The position numbers were made by a program, and so were the translations under genes. A stretch of 64,000 nt of DNA, from NCBI RefSeq assembly GCF_012272855.1, contig NZ_JAAXCQ010000017.1, positions 41,340 through 105,339 on the forward strand. Reading direction: 5' to 3'. Source of the DNA: Arenibacter sp. 6A1. GTDB taxonomy: Bacteria > Bacteroidota > Bacteroidia > Flavobacteriales > Flavobacteriaceae. Below are positions 35,397 through 44,384 of the stretch, piece after piece (the first letter of the stretch is position 1; every line of letters begins with the position of its first letter). The notes beneath the pieces are model-generated. The model did not search any database, was not told where the DNA came from, and saw only the letters and a list, made by a program, of their open reading frames with translations.

Positions 35397-36941
35397 ATGG
35401 AAAAAACAAATCCTGTTATTGGTCATCGGATAGATAAGTCGACTATCATAAACCTTGAAAAAGGAAAAATACCACCTCAAGCGGTTGATTTAGAGGAGGT
35501 TGTGCTTGGCGCGTTGATGATTGACAAGAAAGGTGTCGATGAAGTGATAGACATCTTGCACCCCGAAGTCTTTTATAAAGATGCTCATCGATTTATTTTT
35601 GAGGCTATTTTTAAATTGTTCGAAAACTCCGAGCCGATTGACTTATTAACAGTTTCGTCCCAATTAAAGAAGGACGGGCGCTTAGAAGGTGCAGGGGGTG
35701 ATTTTTACCTGATTAAACTGACCCAAAAAGTAGCCTCTTCGGCGCATATCGAGTTTCATGCCCGTATTATTCTTCAAAAATTTATTCAAAGAAGTCTTAT
35801 CAAGATCTCCAACGAAATTATAGAGGAAGCCTACGACGATGCTACCGATGTATTTGATTTGTTGGATACCGCCGAATCTAAATTATACGACGTTACTCAA
35901 GGGAATTTAAAAAGATCTGCAGAAACCGCACAGAATTTGGTGATGCAGGCCAAGAAAAAAATTGAGGAAATTGCCGGTAAGGAAGGGTTGAGTGGAATTC
36001 CGTCCGGATTTGATAAGTTGGATAAACTTACTTCTGGATGGCAACCTAGTGATTTGATTATTGTAGCAGCACGTCCTGGTATGGGTAAAACGGCCTTGAC
36101 CTTGTCCATGGCAAGGAATATTGCTGTAAACTCCAATATAGGAGTAGCCTTCTTTTCTCTGGAGATGTCCTCGGTGCAGTTGATTACCAGGTTAATATCC
36201 TCGGAAACCGGATTGTCTTCTGAAAAATTAAGGACCGGGAAACTAGAAAAACACGAATGGGAGCAATTGAACGTAAAGGTGAAAGCCTTGGAGAATGCCC
36301 CATTATTTATAGATGATACTCCTTCTTTATCTATTTTCGATCTAAGAGCAAAGGCCAGACGATTGGCATCTCAGTTCGGAATAAAAATGATCATCATAGA
36401 TTATTTGCAGTTGATGACTGCAGGAGGAAGTCAGAAAGGAGGAAATAGGGAACAGGAAATATCTACTATTTCCCGTAACTTAAAAGCACTCGCAAAAGAA
36501 CTTAGTGTACCTGTAATTGCCTTATCGCAGTTATCGCGTGCCGTAGAAACAAGAGGTGGTAGTAAACGCCCTGTATTATCGGATTTGAGGGAATCTGGAG
36601 CGATTGAGCAGGATGCGGATATTGTGTCCTTTATCTATAGACCAGAATACTACAAGATTGATGAATGGGACGATGAAGAGCGTTCCCCAACAGCTGGTCA
36701 AGGAGAATTCATTGTGGCAAAACACAGGAACGGTGGTCTGGAAAATATCAGATTGAAGTTTATCGGTAACTTAGGTAAGTTCGATAACTTGGATGATTTT
36801 GATTCTCCCTTCGAGTATCAATCCAAAATGAACGCCAATGAGGATAATCCGTTTATCACCAAAAACCTACCCAATGCCAATGAAGCATTCGGAAGTTCTA
36901 TGAACAATGGCGGTATGGACGATAATGATGTGCCCTTTTAA
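35397..36941 (+). CDS. dnaB: Replicative DNA helicase DnaB
   Basis: Hexameric helicase that unwinds DNA ahead of the replisome. From the ATG at 35397 it is 514 residues: N-terminal DnaB domain (PPQAVDLEEVVLGALMID), then the RecA-like core with Walker A ARPGMGKTALTL, Walker B IIIDYLQLM and the DLRESGAIEQDADIVSFIYR signature. An in-frame TTG six codons earlier is less likely. A near-consensus TAATTTAG lies right before the ATG, so the transcript could be very short-leadered. Confidence 0.97.
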   Translation: MEKTNPVIGHRIDKSTIINLEKGKIPPQAVDLEEVVLGALMIDKKGVDEVIDILHPEVFYKDAHRFIFEAIFKLFENSEPIDLLTVSSQLKKDGRLEGAGGDFYLIKLTQKVASSAHIEFHARIILQKFIQRSLIKISNEIIEEAYDDATDVFDLLDTAESKLYDVTQGNLKRSAETAQNLVMQAKKKIEEIAGKEGLSGIPSGFDKLDKLTSGWQPSDLIIVAARPGMGKTALTLSMARNIAVNSNIGVAFFSLEMSSVQLITRLISSETGLSSEKLRTGKLEKHEWEQLNVKVKALENAPLFIDDTPSLSIFDLRAKARRLASQFGIKMIIIDYLQLMTAGGSQKGGNREQEISTISRNLKALAKELSVPVIALSQLSRAVETRGGSKRPVLSDLRESGAIEQDADIVSFIYRPEYYKIDEWDDEERSPTAGQGEFIVAKHRNGGLENIRLKFIGNLGKFDNLDDFDSPFEYQSKMNANEDNPFITKNLPNANEAFGSSMNNGGMDDNDVPF

Positions 36942-37013
36942 TTCTAAAAGAAGAATTTTATAGTGTATCTTACGGTCTAAATCCTTCAAGTGAATCTAGA
37001 TTTTTATCTTCCC

Positions 37014-38291
37014 ATGCTTTTAAAACTGCTATATAGGAGGGTGTTGATCTTGGCCTTATTGATGGGTTCGTGGAGCAGCTTTGCTTCGAACATCCTTATT
37101 CCTATGGATGCCGAATCTCAAAAGAACCATTTAAAAGCGTATGGGATAACCTTTTGGGTGCTTACCAAGCAACAAAAGGTACAGTGGCTATTAAATTATA
37201 GGGGTGGGGCTTTTTTATTGCCAGACGGCGAAAGTATCCGTAAAGAATGTCAGATTAGAGGAGTGTCTTTTGAAGTTATTTCAGATGCCCAGGCCTTGTC
37301 TATTTTGGAAGGTATCAGTAGTCCGTCCCAAAACCAAGAAGCTGTAATATTAGAAAAAGCACCAAGAATAGCCGTTTACTCGCCTAAAGACAATCCGCCT
37401 TGGGACGATGCCGTGACCATGGTGCTGTCCTATGCCGAAATACCCTATGACAAAGTCTACGATGAAGAGGTCTTAGAAGATAAATTGGTGCTCTATGATT
37501 GGTTGCACTTGCACCATGAGGACTTTACAGGGCAGTATGGTAAGTTTTATGGTGCGTATAGGGCTACACCCTGGTATATTGAGGGGAAGAGAAATGCCGA
37601 AGCCATGGCGGCAAAATTAGGATATTCCAAGGTGTCGGAACAAAAACGGGATGTTGCCTTAAAAATTAGGAATTATGTTATTGGAGGCGGATTTATGTTT
37701 GCAATGTGTTCTGCAACCGATAGCTTTGATATTGCCCTAGCGGCCGCTGGTGTTGATATCTGTGAGCCTATGTTCGATGGCGATCCTTCCGATGCCAATT
37801 ATCAAAATAAACTTGACTTTGAAAGTACTTTTGCCTTCACTAATTTTACGCTGGAACGGAATCCTTTGCAGTACGAATTTTCCTCAATAGACATGACCAA
37901 TAAAAGATCGAGGGTCCCTAAAGAGTCGGATTATTTTTCTTTGATGGATTTTTCGGCAAAATGGGATCCTATTCCTACAATGCTTTGTCAAAACCATACC
38001 GCTTTGGTAAAAGGGTTTATGGGGCAAACAACGGCCTTTACAAGGGAAGAAATTAAACCGACAGTATTAGTGTTGGCTGAAAATAAAATAAATGGCGAGG
38101 CCCGATATATTCACGGGATCAAAGGGAAAGGATTCTTTACCTTTTATGGTGGTCACGATCCGGAAGATTACCAGCATAGGGTGGGCGATCCTAAAACAGA
38201 ACTAGAATTGCACCCAACTTCTCCGGGGTATCGGTTAATCCTTAATAATGTACTGTTTCCGGCCGCACGGAAAAAGAAACAAAAGACCTAG
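37014..38291 (+). CDS. Secreted asparagine-synthetase-B-like protein
   Basis: A 425-residue secreted protein (signal peptide about 8-25, SSFAS) of a Bacteroidota family that databases often label asparagine synthetase B. The name is doubtful: I see no ATP-pyrophosphatase motif. The middle, IAVYSPKDNPPWDDAVTMVLSYAEIPYDKVYDEEVL and GGGFMFAMCSATDSFDIALAA, looks more like a ThuA/class-I glutamine-amidotransferase-like flavodoxin fold. The ATG at 37014 starts the signal peptide; a GTG eight codons upstream is less likely. Function unknown. Confidence 0.75.
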   Translation: MLLKLLYRRVLILALLMGSWSSFASNILIPMDAESQKNHLKAYGITFWVLTKQQKVQWLLNYRGGAFLLPDGESIRKECQIRGVSFEVISDAQALSILEGISSPSQNQEAVILEKAPRIAVYSPKDNPPWDDAVTMVLSYAEIPYDKVYDEEVLEDKLVLYDWLHLHHEDFTGQYGKFYGAYRATPWYIEGKRNAEAMAAKLGYSKVSEQKRDVALKIRNYVIGGGFMFAMCSATDSFDIALAAAGVDICEPMFDGDPSDANYQNKLDFESTFAFTNFTLERNPLQYEFSSIDMTNKRSRVPKESDYFSLMDFSAKWDPIPTMLCQNHTALVKGFMGQTTAFTREEIKPTVLVLAENKINGEARYIHGIKGKGFFTFYGGHDPEDYQHRVGDPKTELELHPTSPGYRLILNNVLFPAARKKKQKT

Positions 38292-38650
38292 TCTTTTATT
38301 GACTCTGTTCATATACTGGCTAATAAGGTTTACGGCTTAATCGTTTTTATAAAGTAGGAGAAGGAACCTTGTTTAAAGAGTCTGTTCGCTGCCCTGAAAT
38401 GGGGCTTCGGCGAAGTAGCCATTTCATAGAAAAGAATCCTTAATTCTTTCATTGTCAGATTTCCACTTGTCATGGTTAATTACTTAGTGTTAGGCCGCGT
38501 TAGGGATCGCAGCGGCATCCCCGTAGCGGAGCGAGGGATATAGCGAAGAGCCCGACCGACGAAGGAGGGAACGCCCAGATAATAATACTAAAAGCTGTTA
38601 AGATTTATATTACCCCAGATTTTATAATCTCATGGGTGAGGGAGAAATAA
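38292..38650. other. Convergent intergenic region with interspersed repeat
   Basis: No gene seen. Contains a minus-strand 80-bp repeat (38497-38576), again downstream of both flanking genes. Confidence 0.75.
38497..38576 (-). repeat. 80-bp GC-rich interspersed repeat, copy 5
   Basis: GCGTTAGGGATCGCAGCGGC to GGAGGGAACGCCC; small changes in the centre (GTAGCGGAGCGAGGG). Confidence 0.9.
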
Positions 38651-38674
38651 AAATAGCCCTAAAAAGGGCTATTT
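38651..38674 (-). terminator. HAD phosphatase gene terminator
   Basis: AAATAGCCCT / AGGGCTATTT with a T-run on the minus strand, 34 bases after the stop. Confidence 0.8.
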
Positions 38675-38707
38675 ATAAAAAGTATGATCGTTTAAATGGT
38701 GTTTTGC

Positions 38708-39520
38708 CTACAGCTGTTGGCTATGGATCAGCGCTTCCAAAACAGATTCAACACCAAACTCATCGTTAGTGCCGGTTGTATAATTGGCAACTTCTAAAAC
38801 ATTGGTATGGGCATTTGCCATGGCATAACTGAAATCTGCCATCGCCAACATTTCCAAATCATTGTTGTAGTCTCCAAAGACCATAGTTTCGTTTTTGCTT
38901 ATATTGTACTGTTCTTGTAATTGCTGCAGGGCATATCCCTTGTTAGCATTTCTATGGGATAGGTCCACCCAATTGGCGCCAGAAACTTTTACCTGCAAAT
39001 TGGCTTCCAAATGCTTTACCGCCGGATAGATATACTTCTCCGAACTTTCAAAATGGTAAATAGCAATTTTTAGGATCTCGCCCTTAAATTGGCTGATATC
39101 ATCTAATACGGTGAACTCGGAATAATACTCCTTTAACTTGCTGATAAATTCGTCCGAATCTCCGTTGAGATAGGCATTTGTTTTTCCGCAAAGTATAGGG
39201 TGTACTCCTTTAATATCTTTTAATATAGCCAAAGCATTGGCAATGGTTTCTGGAGGTAAGGGGGTAGCTAATAGCTCTTTCTCTTGTTGCCTTACATAGG
39301 CGCCATTTTCCGCAACGATGGTTATTTGGTCCTTAATAGGTTGAAGCTTGTCTGCAATACTATTGTACTGGCGACCACTAGCGGCAACAAAATGTATGTT
39401 TCGCCTCTTTAATTCTTCAAATAACGAAAAAAATTGTGGGCTGACCTCGTGTTTAGAGTTGAGTAAGGTGCCGTCCATATCCGTTACCACCATTTTTACC
39501 TTAGATAAGTCCATATTCAT
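38708..39520 (-). CDS. Cof-type HAD-superfamily hydrolase
   Basis: A 270-residue sugar-phosphate/flavin-phosphate phosphatase-like protein of the HAD IIB (Cof) group. Motif I DMDGTLLNS, motif II FVAASGRQY, motif III with Lys (NKGYALQQL) and motif IV FGDYNNDLEML are all present, with a cap domain between II and III. The substrate cannot be told. The second ATG, two codons later, is about as good. Confidence 0.9.
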   Translation of the reverse strand: MNMDLSKVKMVVTDMDGTLLNSKHEVSPQFFSLFEELKRRNIHFVAASGRQYNSIADKLQPIKDQITIVAENGAYVRQQEKELLATPLPPETIANALAILKDIKGVHPILCGKTNAYLNGDSDEFISKLKEYYSEFTVLDDISQFKGEILKIAIYHFESSEKYIYPAVKHLEANLQVKVSGANWVDLSHRNANKGYALQQLQEQYNISKNETMVFGDYNNDLEMLAMADFSYAMANAHTNVLEVANYTTGTNDEFGVESVLEALIHSQQL

Positions 39521-39533
39521 ATAATTTAATAGG

Positions 39534-39541
39534 CAAAGGTA
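39534..39541 (-). promoter_or_regulatory. HAD phosphatase promoter -7 element
   Basis: Minus strand TACCTTTG, exact TAnnTTTG, about 14 bases before the ATG, implying a very short leader. Confidence 0.45.
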
Positions 39542-39632
39542 TCGGTATTTAATTGATTTAAAGCCTAGTTGTAAAAAGTTTCACATTTCTTAATAATTCA
39601 CGAAATTTGACAACAATTAAATTTTGGAATCT

Positions 39633-40055
39633 ATGCTTTTTTATCAGAAGGAAATAAAATTACGCGCCTATAAACGCGGCTTTCATATTATTACCGACGA
39701 GCTTATAAAAAGCTTTCCTGAAATTAAAAAAATTAGGACAGGGACGCTGCAGCTGTTTATTAAGCACAGTTCTGCCAGTTTAACTATCAATGAAAATGCC
39801 GATCCTACGGTGCGGGAAGATTTTGAAAGTCACATAAATGTTATGGTTCCCGAAAATGCCCCCTATTACCTTCATAATTATGAAGGGCCCGATGATATGC
39901 CGGCGCATATAAAAGCTTCCTTGATGGGGAGCTCCCTAAATATTCCAATTACCAATGGCCGCCTCAATATGGGGGTTTGGCAAGGGGTGTATTTATGCGA
40001 GCATCGGGATTATGCCCAGGGTAGAAACATTGTGCTTAGTTGTTTTGGTATTTAG
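39633..40055 (+). CDS. yjbQ: YjbQ/UPF0047 family protein
   Basis: A 140-residue single-domain protein of the YjbQ family: IKHSSASLTINENADPTVREDFE and GPDDMPAHIKASLMGSSLNIPI carry the conserved His and Asp residues, and MGVWQGVYLCEHRD ends the domain. Members show weak thiamin-phosphate synthase activity and are otherwise uncharacterised. The ATG at 39633 is preferred over an in-frame TTG three codons upstream. Confidence 0.92.
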   Translation: MLFYQKEIKLRAYKRGFHIITDELIKSFPEIKKIRTGTLQLFIKHSSASLTINENADPTVREDFESHINVMVPENAPYYLHNYEGPDDMPAHIKASLMGSSLNIPITNGRLNMGVWQGVYLCEHRDYAQGRNIVLSCFGI

Positions 40056-40102
40056 GGGTGATATAAATTTTGTATCTTAGAAAAGCTATTAAATTTTAAA
40101 CA

Positions 40103-40375
40103 ATGGGAGCAAAAGAAGAGATATTAAATAAAATTCAGATCCTGGTGACGAATCATTTTAGCGATCCGCAAGAAGCCTTTAATTTTTTTGATGAGAACGG
40201 AGATGGGAAGCTAAAAAAGAGTGAGGTGGTAGCGCTGTTAAAACAAGCCGAAATTAGTGGGTTTATAAGAGGTATGGTGGCGAATAAACTTATAGAGGGG
40301 TATGACACTAGCGGGGATGAGCTTATTGATTGGGAGGAGTTTAAAGCGGCCATTGCTAAAATTAAGGTCGCTTAA
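40103..40375 (+). CDS. Small EF-hand protein
   Basis: A 90-residue cytosolic protein with two EF-hand loops: DENGDGKLKKSE (about 29-40), a canonical 12-residue Ca2+ loop, and DTSGDELIDWEE (about 69-80), also well preserved. No signal peptide, so it probably acts in the cytoplasm as a calcium sensor or buffer. It lies 47 bases after yjbQ, possibly co-transcribed. EF-hand pairs are uncommon but known in marine Flavobacteria. Confidence 0.85.
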   Translation: MGAKEEILNKIQILVTNHFSDPQEAFNFFDENGDGKLKKSEVVALLKQAEISGFIRGMVANKLIEGYDTSGDELIDWEEFKAAIAKIKVA

Positions 40376-40680
40376 GAATAGAATTGAAATCCTGGTTTTG
40401 AAAGTGGTAAAAAGTCTCTAGTGTAATATGAGGGTTTTTAATGAACCGTCGTTGTTGGCTAGCTTTTGATTAGAATACATCCCTTAAAACAGAAAGGGAT
40501 TAGAAGGCGATGTGATTTTAAAATCATCCTACACTGCTTTCGGAAAATCTATTTTAATTGGCTAGGGTTTGGGTTTACAGCTGATCTGCAGTAAGTGGTT
40601 CCGAGCTATAATCATTGTAGGTCTGTTGCTACTTGGTTTATAGCAAATGTAGTAAGCCTTCTTTGTGGGGTTCTTAGAAT
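40376..40680. other. Intergenic region, nothing recognisable
   Basis: About 300 bases between the EF-hand gene and the rplT terminator. No gene, promoter or repeat that I can support. Confidence 0.6.
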
Positions 40681-40714
40681 AAAAAAAGCCTGTTCCGAAA
40701 GGAACAGGCTTTTA
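40681..40714 (-). terminator. rplT operon terminator
   Basis: AAAAAAAGCCTGTTCC-GAAA-GGAACAGGCTTTT: strong hairpin with a T-run on the minus strand, 25 bases after rplT. Confidence 0.9.
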
Positions 40715-40738
40715 AGTAAGCGAGATACGTTTATTAAT

Positions 40739-41083
40739 TTATTTTACTTTGTTTACGATAGCCTTAAAAGCTTCTGGGTGGTTCATGGCCAAATCGGCTA
40801 AAACCTTACGGTTTAGCTCAACATTGTTGGCTTTTACTTTACCCATAAACTGAGAATAAGACAATCCGTGTAATCTGGCACCAGCATTAATACGGGTAAT
40901 CCATAAAGAACGGAAAGTTCTTTTCTTGTTTCTACGGTCTCTGTAAGCATATAACATTGCTTTTTCAACCGCATTTTTAGCTACTGTCCAAACGTTTTTA
41001 CGTCTTCCAAAGTAACCTTTGGCTTGCTTCATTACTTTTTTTCTACGAGCTCTTGAAGCAACTGAATTTACTGATCTTGGCAT
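40739..41083 (-). CDS. rplT: 50S ribosomal protein L20
   Basis: A 114-residue, very basic protein with the L20 hallmarks [20 protein letters not shown] near the start and [23 protein letters not shown] toward the end. L20 binds 23S rRNA early in 50S assembly. Last gene of the thrS-infC-rpmI-rplT operon. Confidence 0.98.
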   Translation of the reverse strand: MPRSVNSVASRARRKKVMKQAKGYFGRRKNVWTVAKNAVEKAMLYAYRDRRNKKRTFRSLWITRINAGARLHGLSYSQFMGKVKANNVELNRKVLADLAMNHPEAFKAIVNKVK

Positions 41084-41171
41084 AATTTAAATTGTTTTTT
41101 GTAGTAGGCGATTCTTCTGTTGAATACTTTGTAAAAGCCTAACTCCAGGGTTAATAATTACCGAAAAACGA

Positions 41172-41369
41172 TTACTTTAAACGTAATTGTTCTTTAATGC
41201 TGTTAACGTCTGCTTGGTGAACCAAAGTAGAGTGTGTTAACGCTAGCTTACGCTTTTTAGACTTCTTCGTAAGAATATGACTTTTAAAGGCGTGCTTTCT
41301 TTTGATTTTACCAGAACCGGTAAGCTTAAAACGCTTTTTGGCACTGGATTTTGTCTTCTGTTTAGGCAT
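41172..41369 (-). CDS. rpmI: 50S ribosomal protein L35
   Basis: 65 residues, Lys/Arg-rich, with the typical opening [25 protein letters not shown]. Second ribosomal gene of the operon, 88 bases ahead of rplT. A 138-base gap separates it from infC. Confidence 0.97.
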   Translation of the reverse strand: MPKQKTKSSAKKRFKLTGSGKIKRKHAFKSHILTKKSKKRKLALTHSTLVHQADVNSIKEQLRLK

Positions 41370-41507
41370 TTTCTTCCTATGTATTAAGTTATCTCGCTTA
41401 CTTTTTTTAATGCTGAATGTAATTCAGTATTTCTCTTAATTAGATGTCACAGGAGTATAAAACAACTGCTTTGGCCTAATGTACAGGACTCCTATAAAAA
41501 ATAAATC

Positions 41508-42062
41508 TTATTTTTTTGTCTTAGGAGCAAGGAACATCGTCATACGTTTTCCTTCCAATTTTGGCATTTGTTCTACCTTACCCAAATCTTCCAATTCGGA
41601 AGCCAGCTTTAGTAAAAGAATTTCACCTTGGTCTTTGTACACAATAGAACGACCTTTAAAGAATACATAAGCTTTTAATTTAGCACCATCTTTAAGGAAT
41701 TTCTCCGCGTGCTTCTTTTTAAACTCGTAATCATGCTCGTCTGTTTGTGGACCAAACCTAATTTCTTTAACAATTACCTTGGTGGCTTTGGCCTTCATGA
41801 CCTTCTCACGTTTCTTCTGCTCGTATAGAAACTTCTTGTAATCGATAATTTTACAAACTGGTGGATCAGCGGTAGGGGATATTTCTACTAAATCCAATTC
41901 CAATTCTTGGGCTTTGGCTAAAGCATCCCTTGTGCTGTACACACCTACTTCTACATTGTCGCCAACCAACCTAACCTTGGGCGATAAAATCAGTTCATTG
42001 ATATTATGCGGGTTTTTATTTTCCCTTCTAGGTTGGGGTCTGAATCTTTTACGTATTGCTAT
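41508..42062 (-). CDS. infC: Translation initiation factor IF-3, AUA start
   Basis: IF-3 checks the start codon and keeps the 30S subunit free. The domain order is standard: N-terminal [21 protein letters not shown], linker [18 protein letters not shown]-terminal [25 protein letters not shown]. No ATG, GTG or TTG gives a full-length protein. Upstream of the internal TTG at 41969 the frame stays open back to a TAA and reads [17 protein letters not shown], the normal IF-3 N-terminus, directly after an ATA codon at 42062-42060. With that AUA start the protein is 184 residues, the family norm. A non-canonical start is a known autoregulation device for infC (AUU in E. coli). Confidence 0.9.
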   Translation of the reverse strand: MAIRKRFRPQPRRENKNPHNINELILSPKVRLVGDNVEVGVYSTRDALAKAQELELDLVEISPTADPPVCKIIDYKKFLYEQKKREKVMKAKATKVIVKEIRFGPQTDEHDYEFKKKHAEKFLKDGAKLKAYVFFKGRSIVYKDQGEILLLKLASELEDLGKVEQMPKLEGKRMTMFLAPKTKK

Positions 42063-42096
42063 GACTTGTGGTTTTTAATTAAACTTAATTTTTTTA

Positions 42097-44046
42097 TTAA
42101 AAGGACTTTAAGGTACTATTTATTTCTTTAGTGACCAATTCTGAAAAGGCTTTTACCGTTAAAGCTCCTAAATCTTCGCCTCCGTGCCTTCTTATAGAAA
42201 TGGTTCCTTCGTTCTCTTCATTCTCTCCTACAATAAGCATAAATGGAATCTTGTTCATCTCTGCTTCTCGGATTTTCTTGCCTACCGTTTCGTTTCTCTT
42301 GTCAACTTGGGCGCGAAGGTCGTTATTTTCCAAGGAAATTAAAACTTTTTCGGCATATTTTTCATGCTTTTCGCTCACTGGCAGTATAATAGCTTGTTCT
42401 GGTACCAGCCAGAGTGGGAAATTTCCTCCTGTGTGTTCTAGGAGTAAGGCAATAAAACGTTCCATACTTCCAAAAGGAGCCCTATGGATCATTACTGGCC
42501 GGTGTAACTCGTTGTCGCTTCCTTTATAAGTAAGGTCAAAACGTTCCGGTAAATTGTAATCTACCTGAATGGTTCCTAACTGCCAGTTTCTTCCCAAGGC
42601 GTCCTTTACCATAAAGTCTAATTTTGGACCGTAAAAAGCAGCTTCGCCACTCTCGATCACAAAATTAAGCCCCTTTTCTTTAGCAGCATTGATAATGGCG
42701 CTTTCTGCTTTTTCCCAATTCTCTACAGAACCGATATATTTTTCCGGTTTTTCTAAATCCCGTACGGAAACTTGTGCCGTAAAGTTTTCAAAACCTAAAG
42801 ATCCCAATACATATAAGGTAAGGTCTATAACATTCTTAAACTCATCGGCCAATTGGTCGGGAGTACAAAAAATATGGGCATCATCCTGTGTAAAACCACG
42901 TACTCTGGTAAGGCCGTGTAATTCTCCACTTTGCTCATAACGATATACCGTTCCAAATTCGGCATATCGCTTAGGAAGTTCCCTGTAGCTAAATGGTTTT
43001 GTGTTATAAATTTCACAGTGGTGTGGGCAGTTCATTGGTTTTAATAAAAACTCCTCGTCTTCTTTCGGGGTTTTTATAGGTTGAAAACTGTCTTCTCCGT
43101 ATTTGGCATAATGGCCCGAAGTAACATAAAGCTCCTTTTGACCGATATGTGGGGTAACCACCATTTCATACCCGGCTTTTTTCTGCGCCTTTTTTAGAAA
43201 ATTCTCTAGCCTTTCTCTTAAAGCAGCTCCTTTTGGAAGCCATAAGGGAAGACCTTGTCCTACCTTTTGTGAAAAGGTAAATAACTCTAGCTCCTTGCCA
43301 AGTTTTCTATGGTCTCTTTTTTTAGCTTCTTCCAATAAGGCTAAGTACTCGGTAAGCTCTTTCTGTTTTGGGAAAGAAATTCCATAAACCCTGGTCAATT
43401 GGTTGTTTTTTTCGTCACCTCTCCAATAGGCGCCGGCAACACTTAATACCTTAACAGCTTTGATGATTCCGGTATTGGGGATATGCCCACCTCTACATAA
43501 ATCGGTAAATGTATCATGGTCGCAGAAGGTAATGGTGCCGTCTTCTAAGTTTTCTATCAGCTCTACCTTATATTGGTTACCTTGAGATTTGTAAAATTCT
43601 AAGGCCTCTGCTTTGGTTGAAGAACGCATTTTAAAGTCGTGCTTGCCTCTGGCAATTTCCAAAGCCTTCTTTTCTATCTGTTGAAAATCTTTTTCTGAAA
43701 TACTTCCTTCAGGTAAATCTACATCATAGTAGAAGCCGTTTTCGATAGCAGGTCCTATGGTTAATTTTATGCCAGGATATAATTCTTCCAAAGCCTGAGC
43801 GATGACGTGCGAAGTAGAGTGCCAAAATGCGGTTTTACCCTCTTTGTCGTTCCAGCTAAAAAGCACAAGAGCCCCATCTTCATTCAAAGGGGTAACCGTT
43901 TCAACCGTGGTTCCATTAAATTTTGCAGAAATAATATTTCTTGCCAAGCCTTCGCTTATGCTTTTGGCTACCTCTAAAGGTGTTGTTCCTTTAGCAAATT
44001 CCTTAACGGTTCCGTCGGGTAAAGTAATTTTAATCATAGGATTCAT
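42097..44046 (-). CDS. thrS: Threonyl-tRNA synthetase
   Basis: Class II synthetase that charges tRNA-Thr. 649 residues: TGS domain ([26 protein letters not shown]), editing domain with [12 protein letters not shown] (HxxxH), catalytic core with the class II motif 2 [21 protein letters not shown], motif 3 [15 protein letters not shown], and a C-terminal anticodon domain. The start may instead be the ATG three codons downstream. First gene of the infC-rpmI-rplT operon, 34 bases before infC. Confidence 0.97.
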   Translation of the reverse strand: MNPMIKITLPDGTVKEFAKGTTPLEVAKSISEGLARNIISAKFNGTTVETVTPLNEDGALVLFSWNDKEGKTAFWHSTSHVIAQALEELYPGIKLTIGPAIENGFYYDVDLPEGSISEKDFQQIEKKALEIARGKHDFKMRSSTKAEALEFYKSQGNQYKVELIENLEDGTITFCDHDTFTDLCRGGHIPNTGIIKAVKVLSVAGAYWRGDEKNNQLTRVYGISFPKQKELTEYLALLEEAKKRDHRKLGKELELFTFSQKVGQGLPLWLPKGAALRERLENFLKKAQKKAGYEMVVTPHIGQKELYVTSGHYAKYGEDSFQPIKTPKEDEEFLLKPMNCPHHCEIYNTKPFSYRELPKRYAEFGTVYRYEQSGELHGLTRVRGFTQDDAHIFCTPDQLADEFKNVIDLTLYVLGSLGFENFTAQVSVRDLEKPEKYIGSVENWEKAESAIINAAKEKGLNFVIESGEAAFYGPKLDFMVKDALGRNWQLGTIQVDYNLPERFDLTYKGSDNELHRPVMIHRAPFGSMERFIALLLEHTGGNFPLWLVPEQAIILPVSEKHEKYAEKVLISLENNDLRAQVDKRNETVGKKIREAEMNKIPFMLIVGENEENEGTISIRRHGGEDLGALTVKAFSELVTKEINSTLKSF

Positions 44047-44384
44047 TTTAACAAGAGCAAAGATATTGTAAAGTGATTAGTTGAACAACGTTGTGAGGGA
44101 TTGAATTTTAGTTTTAAGTCGATTTTTTTTGAGACCCTTTAACGTAAAATTAATAGGATGTTAATTTTAGGTTAATTAGTAGGTGTCCTCCCCAAAGCCC
44201 CGTATTTACTTAAAAAATTAACAGATTAGAAGAAATGACCCCCTAAAGTGGCGATAATTTCCACTATTGATGAAGTAGTTTTTAGAGAATTTTAACGAAA
44301 GTTAAAAATGTGGTTTCTGTTGTGGCGATAGGAACACATTCAACCAACTAAAATTTAACTTAAAATAATCTAAAACTTATTTAC
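44047..44384. other. Control region between thrS and susC
   Basis: Divergent promoters must lie here. It contains two copies of GTGGCGATA (44248-44256 and 44322-44330), 74 bases apart; the first is followed by TTTCCACT so that AGTGG/CCACT form an inverted repeat. This is a candidate site for the hybrid two-component regulator; unproven. Confidence 0.4.

Noticed and set aside
37014..38291. True asparagine synthetase B
   Set aside because: Has a signal peptide and lacks the N-terminal Cys amidotransferase and ATP-pyrophosphatase motifs.
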